Positions 22,086 to 34,600 of a stretch of 46,371 nt of DNA are shown piece by piece (positions within the stretch are counted from its first letter, which is position 1; the number at the start of each line of letters is the position of its first letter). The DNA comes from Cylindrodendrum hubeiense (lineage: Eukaryota; Ascomycota; Sordariomycetes; Hypocreales; Nectriaceae): contig JAANBB010000329.1 in assembly GCA_014621425.1 (NCBI GenBank), forward strand, positions 1 to 46,371. The letters are read 5' to 3'. The notes beneath the pieces were generated by a model that worked only from the letters and a program-made list of their open reading frames with translations, was not told the origin of the DNA and did not search any database. The position numbers and the translations under genes were made by a program.

Positions 22086-22409
22086 TCATGCCTCAAGGGC
22101 TGCGATCTTTGTATTCTTGTAAATCACGATCGCCGGTTGATCATATCCATGAGACGTCATGGTAGTCACCACTTCAAGGCGGTCCGGGTTGTAGGCGATC
22201 GGTGAGAAAATCTCTTTGAGGTTGCTAGGGCTGGGCCATGAAAAGACTGTGATTTTGCAAGGTTGCTTCGCATCCATAGGGAACACTCCTTTGGATCCCA
22301 AAACCGAGGCAAGGGAACAACGAACACCGAGCATTCGAGAAATCCTGCACAGAACCAGCTGGCGATGCTTGCGACCTAGTGTGCCAACGTTGTAGTTCCT
22401 TGCCGTCAT
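22086..22409 (-). CDS. Small hypothetical ORF, 107 aa (possibly a relic)
   Basis: An ATG-initiated frame of 107 codons with balanced composition. I do not recognise it. The C-terminal half (CKITVFSWPSPSNLKEIF) has a rhythm reminiscent of dimeric alpha/beta-barrel (EthD-like) proteins. The overlapping minus frame starting at 22416 begins KELQRWHT, similar to the start of such domains, which would suggest a frameshifted remnant. Neither resemblance is strong. It lies between two transcription units and may be noise. Confidence 0.2.
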   Translation of the reverse strand: MTARNYNVGTLGRKHRQLVLCRISRMLGVRCSLASVLGSKGVFPMDAKQPCKITVFSWPSPSNLKEIFSPIAYNPDRLEVVTTMTSHGYDQPAIVIYKNTKIAALEA

Positions 22410-22844
22410 AAATCATTGAACTGCGTCAAACACCCCGGCGCCAAGCATACAATGATTTCTCGTTGACTTCATCGCTGCTGTACAAAATTTCACGCAAATA
22501 ATTGCCAAAAGTAACTTTTAGGTCTCCAACACGTTGGCCAAGACATCAGGGCCAAGGGGGCGACGATATCGGAGTCGCTTCCGGTATGGTCGGGTGGCCG
22601 GTGCTCTCGGGGCCACATCCTTATCTTGGCCGCGATTCAAGATGCGATGGTGCAATAGATAAGCCACGCGGTCGGATCGGGGCAAATGAGGCAATGGTTA
22701 GAGCCTCCCCCAAATCACACTATTTCCCGCTGGGCCAATCCGTATGTTCTCGTGATATCATCCCATGACGATGCGGCCGGCGATTTAGGGCGAATGAGGT
22801 CGATTCATTCGATGACTTGATAAGCGGTTGAGACGCCGCGTGTT
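22410..22844. other. Intergenic, 3' flank of the C2H2 regulator
   Basis: About 430 bp downstream of the minus-strand C2H2 gene stop. No gene, RNA or repeat recognised. Confidence 0.5.
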
Positions 22845-25800
22845 TCATTCAGAGGTCATGATCGACTTCTCCGCTCGGGCCCGCATGTGGTTCGCATGAG
22901 ACTCTAGGCAGCGGGCCTTTAGGCGAGTCACTGGCCAGACCGCCTCCTTGTCAAGCATGAATGCGGTGATGCGGAGGAGCTTCGCGGCATACCCGCTATG
23001 GCCATCCATGTTGATGCTGGGCTCAATGCCACCGTTAACAAGCTCCATGCTCATCTTCATCTCTGCGGAGCCCAACACCTCCTGGATCTTGTCCAGCAAC
23101 TTCACGTCCTCTTCTTCAAGGAGCATGATGGCTGGGACTTGGGAGAGATCCACTTGGTCCTGGCCGAGAATCCCCAGGTAGCGGCCGACACGATCCTGCA
23201 GGGTTGCGATCCATTCAGCCAGCACTTGAGCGCAATCGAACGCGCAGAGAGCTGATTGGAGGGGGAGTTCCCGGCTCGTAAAGTCAGCAAACGTAACTCC
23301 GAGCTTATCTGACATGGCAAGCGAGTCTGCGGCATAAAACGCCGCTTTTCGCAAGTGCTTCTCCCGTCGCGAGATGGAGCGATTGGTCATGCCAGAATTG
23401 GTCGTTCCTGTGGTCGTAGCGGGAAACTTGGCTCCAGGAAATTCGGCTGGAGGGGTCTGCGCCCCGGGAGAGTCCACAAAAACGGAGCTGTGCACGGAGG
23501 GGTCTGACATTTCGGTCCCGGCGGATTCAGAGTTGGACCCCGGGGAGTGCTCCGCGTGTTGGATTATCTCGTTGCCGCGGGATAGCTCCTTGGCCATTCC
23601 ATCCCAGTCTCGCTGCCAGAACTTTTCCTTTGATCGAGATAAATTCACAAATAGCCGGATGTACGCAAGGTCAAGAAGCGGGATCGCGTCGGCGGAGAGT
23701 GGGCCCATGCCAAATGGGTTTGGTCGCTCCAGGCTGTGGTGAGGGTTGCTGGCCCATGCCGCCTGCCACGCCTTTAGGGCAGGCTCAATATGTCGATGCA
23801 TCTTCTCCGTCTCTTCGTTTGTCCAAACCTTGTTGTGGTGCCGTTGTCGTGTCTCCCAGATGTAATTGTGAAGGGCGTTGATGAGAACTAGACAACCAAA
23901 CGTGCTGGGTTTGAGATCGGTCTTGGGTGGTTCCTTTCCATCGGGCGAAGGCTCAAATCCCTGCTGGCCGTTGACAGCGAGTTGCTGCTGCTGATGTTGC
24001 ACCTGTCTCTCATTTGTGCGAAGAAGATCTCCCAGGGCATCATGGAACGTCATGCGATTGTGGTTAGCAGCATCGGCTCCTCCTCTGGAAGCAAAGGCAG
24101 CACCAGACTCGGCTGAGAAGAATTCCTCGTCACAAGGCAGATCCAGGAAAATTTCTGAATTTGTCAAAGCTGGGGTGTGGTTGTAAGCGGAGACCAGGAG
24201 GCTGGAGAGGATGAAGACGGCATAAAGGGTGCGCTTCCGCTCCTCAACCGACTTCCAACGCAGCCACTCAGCGTGGTCAGATTCAGCTTTGGCGTTCCAA
24301 TTGCCATCATCTATCATGTGAGTATCTTGCCTCTCGGCGGTATTGGCACGATCAGGTCGAAGGAGGTCAGCCGCCTGGGCCAAGCTGACCAAAGCAGCAC
24401 AGTGGGTGGACGCAATGTCACTAGCGGTTTTGTCACCACAATTGTGGCCATAGACAACGTTGAGGAGCATGGCCTGGACGAGCCAGACGGGAGTGTGGAC
24501 GGCGCTTTCGCTGAAACGTGGGTTTTGGTCGGCGACAGGGGTGCTGCGTCGGATATCCGCTTTTCGGACGTCGGCTTTGCGTCGATCCTCGAGGTAGAAG
24601 AAAATCATCTTCTTGGCCATCTCAAAGAGCTCGCGCGACTGGGCATGTTCCATCTCATAAAGTGCGCCGATGGCGGCCATAGAAAGAATCAGACAGCCAC
24701 TACCACCTACACCGGGCCGATTATTTGTGGCAGGGGGCAAATCGAAGGACAACGTGGGAATATGCAAGAAAGGAAGATGTGGGTGGAAATAAGCAAGGTA
24801 TGCACCGACGTATCGCTGAAGGTCCGGCGTATTGGGCAAGCTGGCGGCCTGGAGGGAGGCGGTGGTGCCGGCAGATTGGATGTGAGACGCTTGAGGTGAG
24901 CCCTGAGAAGTAAAAGAGTATTTACGACCGCCAAAGGGTAGGCACTGGGACAGGGTGTTCACAATGGCACTCCGGGTGGCATCTGTGATGGTGGTTACGG
25001 GCGAGGGCCCGTGGTTTCCACCCTGGAGGGACGAGGGCGTTTCCGGGCCGGCGTTGAAGCCAAGGGTATGGTTAATGTTATGCGTGCCCAGCCCAGATAC
25101 GACGGACGGGCTCAGCGAGCTCAGCGAAGGTGGAGGCGTAGAGAAGTAAGGGTCATTGATCTTTTGAGAAGCTGGCTGAGGTGATAACGGGGCCCCATTC
25201 AGGAGATCTGGAAAGACCGAACCATTAAGATCCATCGCAAACGGGTTCGGCATCTGTGGAGGGCCCATCACGGAGGGTTGCCACATGGTACTCGTCCCGG
25301 CCGGCGCAGGGTGATTTGACCCATCCAACATAACATCACTAATCCCACTCTGGCTCGTAGTACTGATCGCAGACGGGCTCGACCCGTCGACAACGTTTTC
25401 GTTCGTGTTAAAAGACATCTGATGCTCGAAACCAGTCAACCAGTCAAAATTATCGTCGAGAGTTTGGTTTGAGGGCATCTCATTAAGGGAATGCGCAAAC
25501 GGCGAGGTCTGTTCCAAGGCCATCGACTGCGGCGAATCATTGTAATGAAGGGCGTTGGGATTGATGGTAGAGCCTGGCCCAAAGAGAAGACCCTCAAAAT
25601 CGAATTCCGTGTTAAAAGCAGCCATCGGCGGCGCGGTGCGAAGGCCGCTGGTGAAGTCAATGTTGCCGAGAGTGCCAGTCTCCAGCTTGGGCAGACCCGG
25701 CTGAACCCCTCGCTGGCCCATGGCGGCCGACATACCACCAAAAATGTGATCGTAGTTGTGAATGGGCAAGCCGGCGAGACTTGGGTGCCGGCTGTGAGTG

Positions 25801-26421
25801 TGAGTCGGAGGCATTCCGCGTACAGCGGCGGCATTGGCGGCCATCATCTGCATCGCATTGCCATCAACATGGCTGATGGTGTTGGCACGGGGCCGAACCG
25901 AGTTGGCCGCAGCATTATTGGCGGCGGGCGGGCCAGCGACGCTGTTCTTACGAGCACGGCTTCCGCCCGGAGCGACGCCGGTGGTCGACTCGCGGCGGTT
26001 GCGGGGACGGGAGGACGGGGTCGAGGTCTGGTGCAGCTTCTGCTGGTGACGAAGCAGCAGATCGCGACGGGCGAAGCATCGTGCGCACTCGGGGCACTCA
26101 AAGGGTTTCTCCTTTGTGTGGGATCGCTCGTGGCGCTTGAGATGTTCCAATCGGGCAAAGGAGCGCTGGCAGGTGCCACAGACGTGCGGTCGAGGCTTGT
26201 CCGTCTTGGGGGGAGGAAAATTGGCGGGAGCCTTCGTGTTTACTGTAATGGTGGACGCTGGCAGGGTCAGCATGCAGAGTCGGGGCAGAATCGACGGGCG
26301 GTGCGGGTCAGGCTGAGGAACATGAGGGGCAGTGCCAGCCACAACGGGAGGGCTCACCAGAGTCGTCGGCGGTGGAGGGCGCGCTGCCGACGGCTGCGTT
26401 TGACGTGGCGGGATTGGACAT
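22845..26421 (-). CDS. C2H2 zinc-finger regulator with fungal-specific TF domain (Klf1/AmdX/Adr1 type)
   Basis: Large nuclear regulator. Exon 1 is 26421-26358 ([12 protein letters not shown]...), then a 100-bp intron (26357-26258, GTGAGC...CTGACCCTGCCAG with a CTGAC branch site), then exon 2 from 26257 to 22845, giving 1158 aa. The long exon 2 frame is open to 26450 but has no usable ATG there; the spliced start joins ...TADDS to [15 protein letters not shown] and keeps frame. Two fingers lie at about residues 48-68 (C-x2-C-x12-H-x3-H) and 76-97 (C-x2-C-x12-H-x4-H) with the linker [24 protein letters not shown] is typical of the Adr1-like group. A Gln/Ser/Pro-rich middle follows, then a fungal-specific MHR domain from about 504 ([19 protein letters not shown]) to about 750 ([23 protein letters not shown]). 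S. pombe Klf1 (quiescence) and Aspergillus AmdX are plausible relatives; target genes are unknown. Confidence 0.9.
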
Positions 26422-28427
26422 AGTGATGGAGGAGCGAGAGACTCTGACACCAGAATCGTTAATCACCATGACAAGTTTCGCAGGTTTCGCGGGAGGACGT
26501 TGGGGTGGGCGAGGCAGGTGTCGTCGTGGGGCGGGAGATTGAGCGACGAGGGAGCGAGGATGGCGGGGAGGACGCGGGCGCGGGTGTGTTGGGTGCCGTG
26601 CGAGCGAGGGCCAGGTCGTAGTGGGGGAGGGGAACGGAGAGAGAGCGGCAAAGTGAGGATTAGGTTGAGAGGGAAGAGGCGTGTCTCGTGGCCGACAAGA
26701 GCATGCTCTTCAGTGCGCACACAGCAGCAGAGTGAAGTGAAGCAATTCAAGTCGTCGTCGAGAACACGCCAGCGAAGCAGCAGGAGTTGCTTGGAGGCAG
26801 AGGAAGAAGAAAGGTTGGCGCCGAAAGAGAGGATGGCGAAAAGGCAGAGACACAGTGCGGCACAGTGCGCCGCCGCCGGGGGCTCCAGTCCCCTTCCCTG
26901 TCCTGCTGCTGCCCTGCACTGGCCCTGCTCTGGCCCTGCACTTGCCTCCCCTGTCGTTGGCGCCGGCCGTGGCCAGTCCCGTCGTCAGAGGTACAAAGGT
27001 ACCTGGACGCCGTACCCACCGAGGTACCTTACCTGAGGTGACGCTGCACCCAGGCATCCCCTACATCGCACTTCGGAGCCTTCTCCTACGCCCCTTCGCC
27101 TCCTCGCCCACCCTCGTGCGCCGCTGCGTCTCGTGGTGGCGGGCTCGGGCGGGTGGCCAGCCAGACAGTCCTGGGTCCTGGACCTGGGCCTGGGCTCTAC
27201 AGCGCGAGCAGGGCCACGACAGCGCAAACGACAGACGCCGCTGGTCGTGCAGCAGGAGGGTGTATATGCCAGGTGCGGCGGTACCTCTGGTGTACAGGCA
27301 GGCCATAGCCTGGGGACTCTATACCTGCAGCACCCTACCTGCTGAAGCCTGCTGAGGGTGGGTGGCAGGGGGAGCTTGTACCCTGTCTAGAGCTCTCCGT
27401 TGCCAGACCTCTGGACGCCGAACGGAGTCGCTGGACCCCCGGGGGCCGAGAGACGCATTAGTACGGCTTACAGGAGGTGCTCACACAGCCCCAGGACCCC
27501 AAGTGCCGTATTACGGTCCCCTATGGCACGCGCTGCGAGCGCTGTTAGAGACCGCCGCGCAACCCTTTGCCACGGCACTTTACACTGGTGGGCGCTGCGG
27601 CTGCTGCACATGGCACTGTACGGTGCTGCACCTGCGCTCTGCAGTGCATTTCCAATGCACTCGGTGACGCCTCTTTGCTGCAGAGCAGGCAGTGAATCAA
27701 AGCAAATGGTGCATCCCGGATGCAGAAACGGCAAGTCTCCAGCACTAACAAATAAGAGCCCCGTGGGTGCGATAGAGTAGGTCATGGGCTGTCTGGGCGT
27801 TGCTCCCGTATTGGCGCTGTTGCTCGCTTGGGGCCGTCTCTAGACGACGCACACGCACCCAATCCACGCAACCCATCCATCCCATTCCCTCGGCCGCGCG
27901 CTGCCTCTTCCGGGCCAGGCTGGACTGCGGCGACGGCGGCGCGCGTTGTTTCCGGTGGTGCTTCACCTCCAACGACCGTATCCTGGGCGCTTAATCTCGC
28001 TGGAACACGCTGGGCTGGGGCTTGCAGACGTGAAGTAGGATTGGGCCAACCGGCTAGGTCCATGGCGGGCTGCAGAGCTCCCGATTCGGAATTCGCACAG
28101 AGGCGACGACGCCGGGGGCGAGTAACCAACACCAGATGGCATTTAGTTCCCACACACCGGTGTTGACCAGAACCAAAGCCCGATCGAGTCTGGCAACTAT
28201 TATAATTCGTTTCCTGTAACCTGATGCGAAGCGATAAGTGAGGTTTTGGTGGTTATAATGGAGTTGGCTCCAGTATTCTGTGTCGAGAGCAACACACCTG
28301 AGGACTGAGGTAATTAATTATGCGATGTAGCCGCCGCCGGCTTGTTGGGAGATGAAGGGTACGGCGCCTGGAGGATCCCACCTGGGTTGGGACTGACATC
28401 AGCCCGGTCCACGGTAAATCCAGACCC

Positions 28428-28462
28428 AACAAACAAACAAACAAGCAAGCAAGCAAGCAAAC
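28428..28462. repeat. CAAA/CAAG tetranucleotide microsatellite
   Basis: About eight tetranucleotide units, changing from AACA/AAAC phase to CAAG units, followed by CAAACACC. Non-coding. Confidence 0.8.
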
Positions 28463-28567
28463 ACCGGATGATTGTCCACGACCTCTCAGCTGTGCTCTTG
28501 GGTGGTCTGGTCTATTCGACGATATCTACCTAGGTAGGTAGCTAGGCCTGCCACCGAGGCGGCCACA

Positions 28568-28611
28568 AGCACAGGGCACGTATAGCACAGGGCACGTACA
28601 GCACAGAGTGC
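28568..28611. repeat. 16-bp tandem repeat, about 2.7 units
   Basis: AGCACAGGGCACGTAT is followed by AGCACAGGGCACGTAC (one mismatch) and a partial third copy AGCACAGAGTGC. It lies within the gene desert. Confidence 0.75.
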
Positions 28612-31600
28612 GCCGGCTCCTGCGGGTGTCGCTCTCGGTTCCCCATTGAAACAAATCCCTACCCAACTCTGAACATTGGATGCTTCCAACTGCAACCCAA
28701 GTAGTCTCCGGCTGGTTCACGACGAAACAGCATCAGGTATTTCGGTGCAATCAGTCGATCAATTGTTGCGGCCGATGCTGCTCGCAGGGGCCGGCCTGAG
28801 GCTGGCGTCTGATTGCTCGAGCTCCAGGCGGGTCTGCCTCTTTCACCTTAGCGCCTGCATCCTCTCGTGACTCAGGGCCTCACAATGTGCGAGTCGCCCG
28901 GCGCCCACAGTGCGTTGCAACTGAGAGCTGCTCCATGCCATCATGACGAAGCTGTCCCTGCATCAGCGATATGCCCACCTTTGTCAATCCGCACAGGAGG
29001 CATACATGGGCGAGCAATTAGCAGGCCTCCAGGACGTGCCCATGCGGCACAATCTCTAATTTACACCCGTCGCATCGAGCAGGAGATCGACCCCGTGTCG
29101 GAGCGTGTGGATGGCCAAGGTGCCTCGAACACTCAGCGACTGATGCGCATACTAGGGAAACCCAAGATGGTGCCTCATAACTATTGTTTCCTCTCTCGCT
29201 CGCAGCCAATCTCGGATGACGCCGCATACGACGGGTTATGCCGCACGTCTGGGCACAGCCAGATGCCACTCGAGCCTCACGTCGTGTCGGGTTGCTGTCC
29301 ACATCATCGGCCCGGCGTCACCCAGTCGCTCACCCAATCGCACGGCCGTGTGCGCAGCTCGACGGAGTGCACAGTAACAAATCGTGCCTGGCCGAGACGG
29401 TGCCGTAGGAAGCACGGGGCACTGTCACTCCGGGCGAGGCCCGCTGCGCCAGTTTCAAAAGCCTCACCAAGGCTTGACATGCTCTCTATTAATAATACCA
29501 AGAGCCACGCCGGTTAGCTGGACGCTGCGATGCCATGTCCCAGCTCCAGCCGTCAGTCCAACCAAGCTGGAGATGTCGGGCATAGGGCCGTGCGTTCGTC
29601 ATGGTCCCCACTGTACATGGGTGTGGACGTGCCTCATTAGGGCATTGGGCCGTGGGACCTCTGCGTCACACACATTTTCACCTCGTTCACGACGCTGGGG
29701 GCCTCGACTGTCAGGGAAATGGAGCACAGCGCCGCCACGGGTAAAACGCCCCGATCCACCTCTCATCCACCTGCACGCAAGCCAAAGGGACTGAGCCTTG
29801 GTTCATCCAAGGAAACGGGCGAATCGCATCTTGCGGCTGGGGGGTCGCATCCAACTTGGTAGCGTCTCTCGCTCGCTGGGCCCTGCAACCGTCCTGGAGC
29901 GAGGCTACTCTCCCAGTTGACCCAGTCTCTCGCCATCATCGCTAGCGCCAGCTCCAAGTCGCCCGAACAGCGCCGCTTGCGAGTAAACTGTTCACTCGCT
30001 CCCATCTCATTCGACTGAAACTTGACTCGAGTCCCAGATTGGCCAGCCGTCATCTCCCATCACCACCTGGTGTCGCTCACCGCCAGATTGGAAAATAATG
30101 GGCGTTGAGCCGCGGCCGAGAAACCGCCAGCGCTCCGTCGTCCTGCCCTGAGACGGCTGGGCTAGCATGGCGTTCAGGCGAGCACGAATGGGGTTTCAAC
30201 GGCATAAACCTGATCCCTGTCCAACACACCATGAGCCTTGTCGCTGCTGCAGTCACAGGACCTCGTCGCCACGCCGAGCCAAAGGATGGAGCCTCCGGGC
30301 GCTCTCTTGCACCCTCTCCCTTCCGCTGACGCAGTGCCAAAGGGGCCGCCCCCCCAACGTCAGATGAATTGCATCCCCTGGGCTGCATGGCGCTGAGCCG
30401 GCGCCCTGCTCACTTGACCGGCTACTTCACCGAAGATCCAGGAACACCGCTGACCCGGACAATCACGTTGCGTTGACCCAGCGTCGGGGAGGTGCATGTC
30501 CGCGACGCCGCAGATAAGCAACACTGTTGTCTGGAATCCCGGGTCTCGAATCCGGGCTTTCAACGTGACGCCTCGGCACCGTGCCATAGCCCTCCGATTG
30601 GAGACGCAGCTGGTCAATACGACAAGTCGTCTGTGTCCCGATTTTGCCCTGGCTCGCCTTGAACTCAAGTCAATGTGTGCGCGCCCTTTGCCCTCAGGGC
30701 GCATCCTACACACGTACTACGTGGTAGCACAAATAAATATCTTGGGTAGCCCATGATAGGTAATTAGGCGTCATCCGCGCTATCGCTGTCAGAAATCCTG
30801 ACTGGAGCTTCAGTCCTCTCATGCTTCACCAAGTTGGCCGTCTTGTCATCGTAGTTGGGCCATAACCCTGGTCCATAGCCCAAGTCTATCCGCTGCACAG
30901 CCCCCCGAGATGCAGCTAGCATCACGGTGGGCCATGATCCTGGATCCCTCAACCTGCACCGATGCAGCCTGATGCTTCGATACTTCCGTCACGGTGGATC
31001 CACGCTGTCGCCAGTCCCACTTCGACTCCGACCGATTCACGCTCGGGCACACGCCACGATGAGCGATGTCTCTCGGCAAGAGATAAGTCGTGGTTCTTGA
31101 TATTCAACTTCATGTCGATGAACACTGGGTCCTCTGTGGGCCAGCATTGTCGAGTTCGAGCCGCAATCGTTGTTTCGTCTCACCACCAGATGTTTGAGTG
31201 GGTTCAGCCCCACTGTCTTGCAGCGTAACGCTATGAGCTTGAAGAACGCAAGCAAGACAGCTAACGATGCGGGCTACAAGGACACGGTGCGTCCTCACAT
31301 CTGGGGTACTGGGAAAGACCCTAGAACTGAGTACGATAGAACCCAGCCACCGTACCGTGTCTCCCGGACGAAACAGCTTCCCCGAACGTTTCTCCAACCT
31401 TCTCCAAAATTGCGGCGGCCTCTCATTTCCTCTTCCGGGCTGGCCCTTGCAAGACCCTAGTTGAGCGTTGGAGATCAGCTCTAGACCTTCGTTGACATAG
31501 TGTCTTTCGTCACCTCACAGGGGATCACAGACCCCCTGGTTCGTACAGTTGCAGCAGAAATCCTAGTGACAAAACGAGGCATATGCCCACGAATCCCAGT

Positions 31601-34600
31601 TTTGGAACAGGTCAGGTGCCCCGAGGTCCACCATGTGCTAGAAGGCCCGGTCACAATATCCTGCAGCCACCTCGGGATGCTGGTCGGTTTTAGGATATGC
31701 CATTCGCTCAAGGCATGCAACAAAACTCAGCGACGCTTGTTATTACCGGAGCCTTTTCGAAGAGCGTTGGGTCACCATGACGGAGCCAGTGTTTGCGGTC
31801 GCAGTTCTGCAACGCGTCGTTCGCGTGGTACGAGCTAGTCGCTCCGGATGCCTGATATATGCATCAGCGCTGCTGCGACGGAACAACTTTGTATTCCCCG
31901 GTGTCCTCTAGGCCGCTGTTTCGATCATTGCCTACCGGTTGATCTTCAAGGACGACACCTCGTGCTTATGCGTGTGAGACCAACTGGGATTCATCCAGCG
32001 AATCCAGGGCTCAGGCAAGCCTGCCCTTCCACGTTTTCCCTCCCTCCCTTGCGACTCTGGTCCGTCTAGCTCCTGCAGCCACTCGCTGTCTTTTTTCATC
32101 CCACAAGCCACATCATTTCTCATTGGCTTGGAGCGAAGTCGTCCTCTTCGCACAGTATATTTCGGCGGTCTCGGGCCATCCCCAGAGTCACCGTGCTTCT
32201 CGGCTACCCAATTCTGTCTAGCGGAGCCCCAGTCCAGCCTGAAATTCCCCCAGACTCCATTTCTCAATCGAGCGCAGCAATCTGGGACCCTTGTCTGGGG
32301 AAGTCATTGCGTTCGGCAGGCCCCTGGCCCTGGAGGACGGCGCACACACCATCCAGCTTCCATCCCTGACTTCCCCGGACTTTTCTGCCCTCGGCGACGC
32401 CACGGGGGGATGACTTCGAGATGAGATGGACAGTGCCCCGGACTGAACGGAGCGTCAGCTTCTTGACCAACCGATGACATTGGCCTCAATGAACCGGACG
32501 GATCATCCTTGCATGGGGGATGGGTCAAAGCAATGTCGCCTCACCTGGATTGACCAAGGCAGACCGCGTGGTCGGGTTCCGGTAATCACAGTGTTTGCTT
32601 AGGCCCGAGAGCTCCCCTGACGGCCGCAACAAGCTTCACGACCACAAAGCGTAATCTCACTGTGCCTATCGTTGTAGCCTCCCATTGGCAGCCAGGTCCA
32701 ATCCTTTCAATGGTGACGTCCCTGTTTGATCACGGGTCTCCCAAGCCTAGCCGGCAGTGGTGTGGAGGATTGGTTGCCATTAATCAGAGCTTAGAAACCC
32801 AATGCGGCTCTACAAGTCTGCATGGGTTCAACGCCATCAGCCGCCCTGAGCCATCACCAGAGTCATGGTTCACAAACTAGTGGTTAGGCGAATTATGCCC
32901 AGGCACCTAACAAGAGTGGTGGCTCGCTTGTCGTAGCAATAACCTCAATCGCCGACAGGCCTCGGCGCGGCGAGTCAACTTGGGGCTGCTCCGGAGTGGA
33001 CTAATGCAAGCAATTTTGTCTGGGCATAAGCAACTAGGAATTGCTGGGTTGGGGCGACATCGCTCAGAGCGTACTCTCATACGTCTTGATCATACGAGAG
33101 GGAGAAAGGCAAGCATCATCCAATGCAACGGCGAGGGACTCATTCAGGTCATTAGGGCAAAGACGACTGTTCGTCTCTGCGCATGGAACGCGAGCATCGA
33201 CTGATTCAAGACGAGCGAATTAACTGAGACATGTCAGTCATGAGAGACAACATGCGATATCGCTCGGCGTCGTGGGACTTCTGCAGGCGCACACACCCTC
33301 GACTAGTTGCGCCGTGAACGGCGGGCCCTGTGGCGCACTATTCGAGCCGCAACAGACAGGTTCATTTGGGCGCCGACTGGGAGAGGGCCTCGGCCCGTGG
33401 CTTCTGGCTTCAAGGGGAGGCTTCAAGGGGAAGGCAGGGAAGGGATGGGAGTGTTGACGCCACGATGATCTTTGGTGTCGGTCTCGGTGTGTCATCTGGC
33501 CTGGGCGGATTTTCCGGGGCAGCCTCGGGTACCGGTGGAGTTTCCGGGGGCGGAAGATGTTCCGTACGGGCTAGTGCCGGCCGATGGTTTCTGGGACCGC
33601 CACGGTGTGACCATGAAACTCGAGCATTATTCAGCCAAGCCAGCCCAAGGACGAGGGACGGGCGAGTTCGTATTTGGTCACTGGGTGTGTTTGGGTTGCG
33701 GCTAAGCCCCGGATAGAGCAATGGGTTTGAGACTCGAGTCTCCAGTGCAATGCATGAGGCCGTCGGCCGTGTTGAGTAACAGAAAATGCTCGGGCTCCAC
33801 CAAACGTCAGAGTGACAGGCGGCCCAGTCCAATGGATGGATTGTTGGTGGCGAGGTGGCGGCGCAAATAGTCTCGAAAACCGGGTTTCGGAGGCTTGCTG
33901 TGTCCCTGGCTCCGTGTGCGTACTATGTATATGTACCGTTTCTTAGCATAGGCGGCGACGGCCAGATCCAGTGTGGGACGATCAGGGTCCGACGGGTTTC
34001 TGGCCATCAACGAGGCGCACATAGTAAAAGACCACTTGGTTCCCTAGGGTGGGATTCTCGCAGTATTGCGACGGCGGTGGTTGGTGGCAACTAATGGGGC
34101 TGGTGAGGTGGCCTGACAGCGCAGTTGTGGAAATATGCCAGGGCAACATGCGGTTCTGCCGTCAAAGTGCCGCCGGATTCAGAATTGAGTTGTGCTTGAG
34201 TAGTTGTGGCTTTTGCCATCTCGCTCGGTCCGGGAAGGATCGGCGATGCAACTGGCGACTGACGTACAAAGCACATTTGCTCCATTGTCGGGTCGGCAAT
34301 TTCACATACGGATATGGGCATCCATGAATGCCGGTTCTCGGTCGGGATGCGCCTCCAAGTCTCCGAGCCGGACCCTTCGGGGGATCACCGCCGACGAGCG
34401 CAGCAACGCGCAGTTTGACCGACCATGATCAACAGGCGGATCAACAGGCGAATAAAAACCATGCCACCTGCAGTGCCCGATGCAAGGAGCAATGATCCGC
34501 AACGCGAGACCCTGAAACTTGGAACCGGAGCATACGTGGCTAGGAATTCTAGAACTTGGCGGCGTTAAAGAGAGGCCTTGGGGTGAGCCCATGGCTTGAT

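Noticed and set aside
24177..26423. Plus-strand frames of 240 and 310 codons
   Set aside because: Both are antisense to the C2H2 regulator exon 2.
28867..29517. 216-codon plus-strand frame
   Set aside because: No recognisable domain, low hydrophobic patterning, no supporting splice structure; likely a chance frame in GC-balanced DNA.
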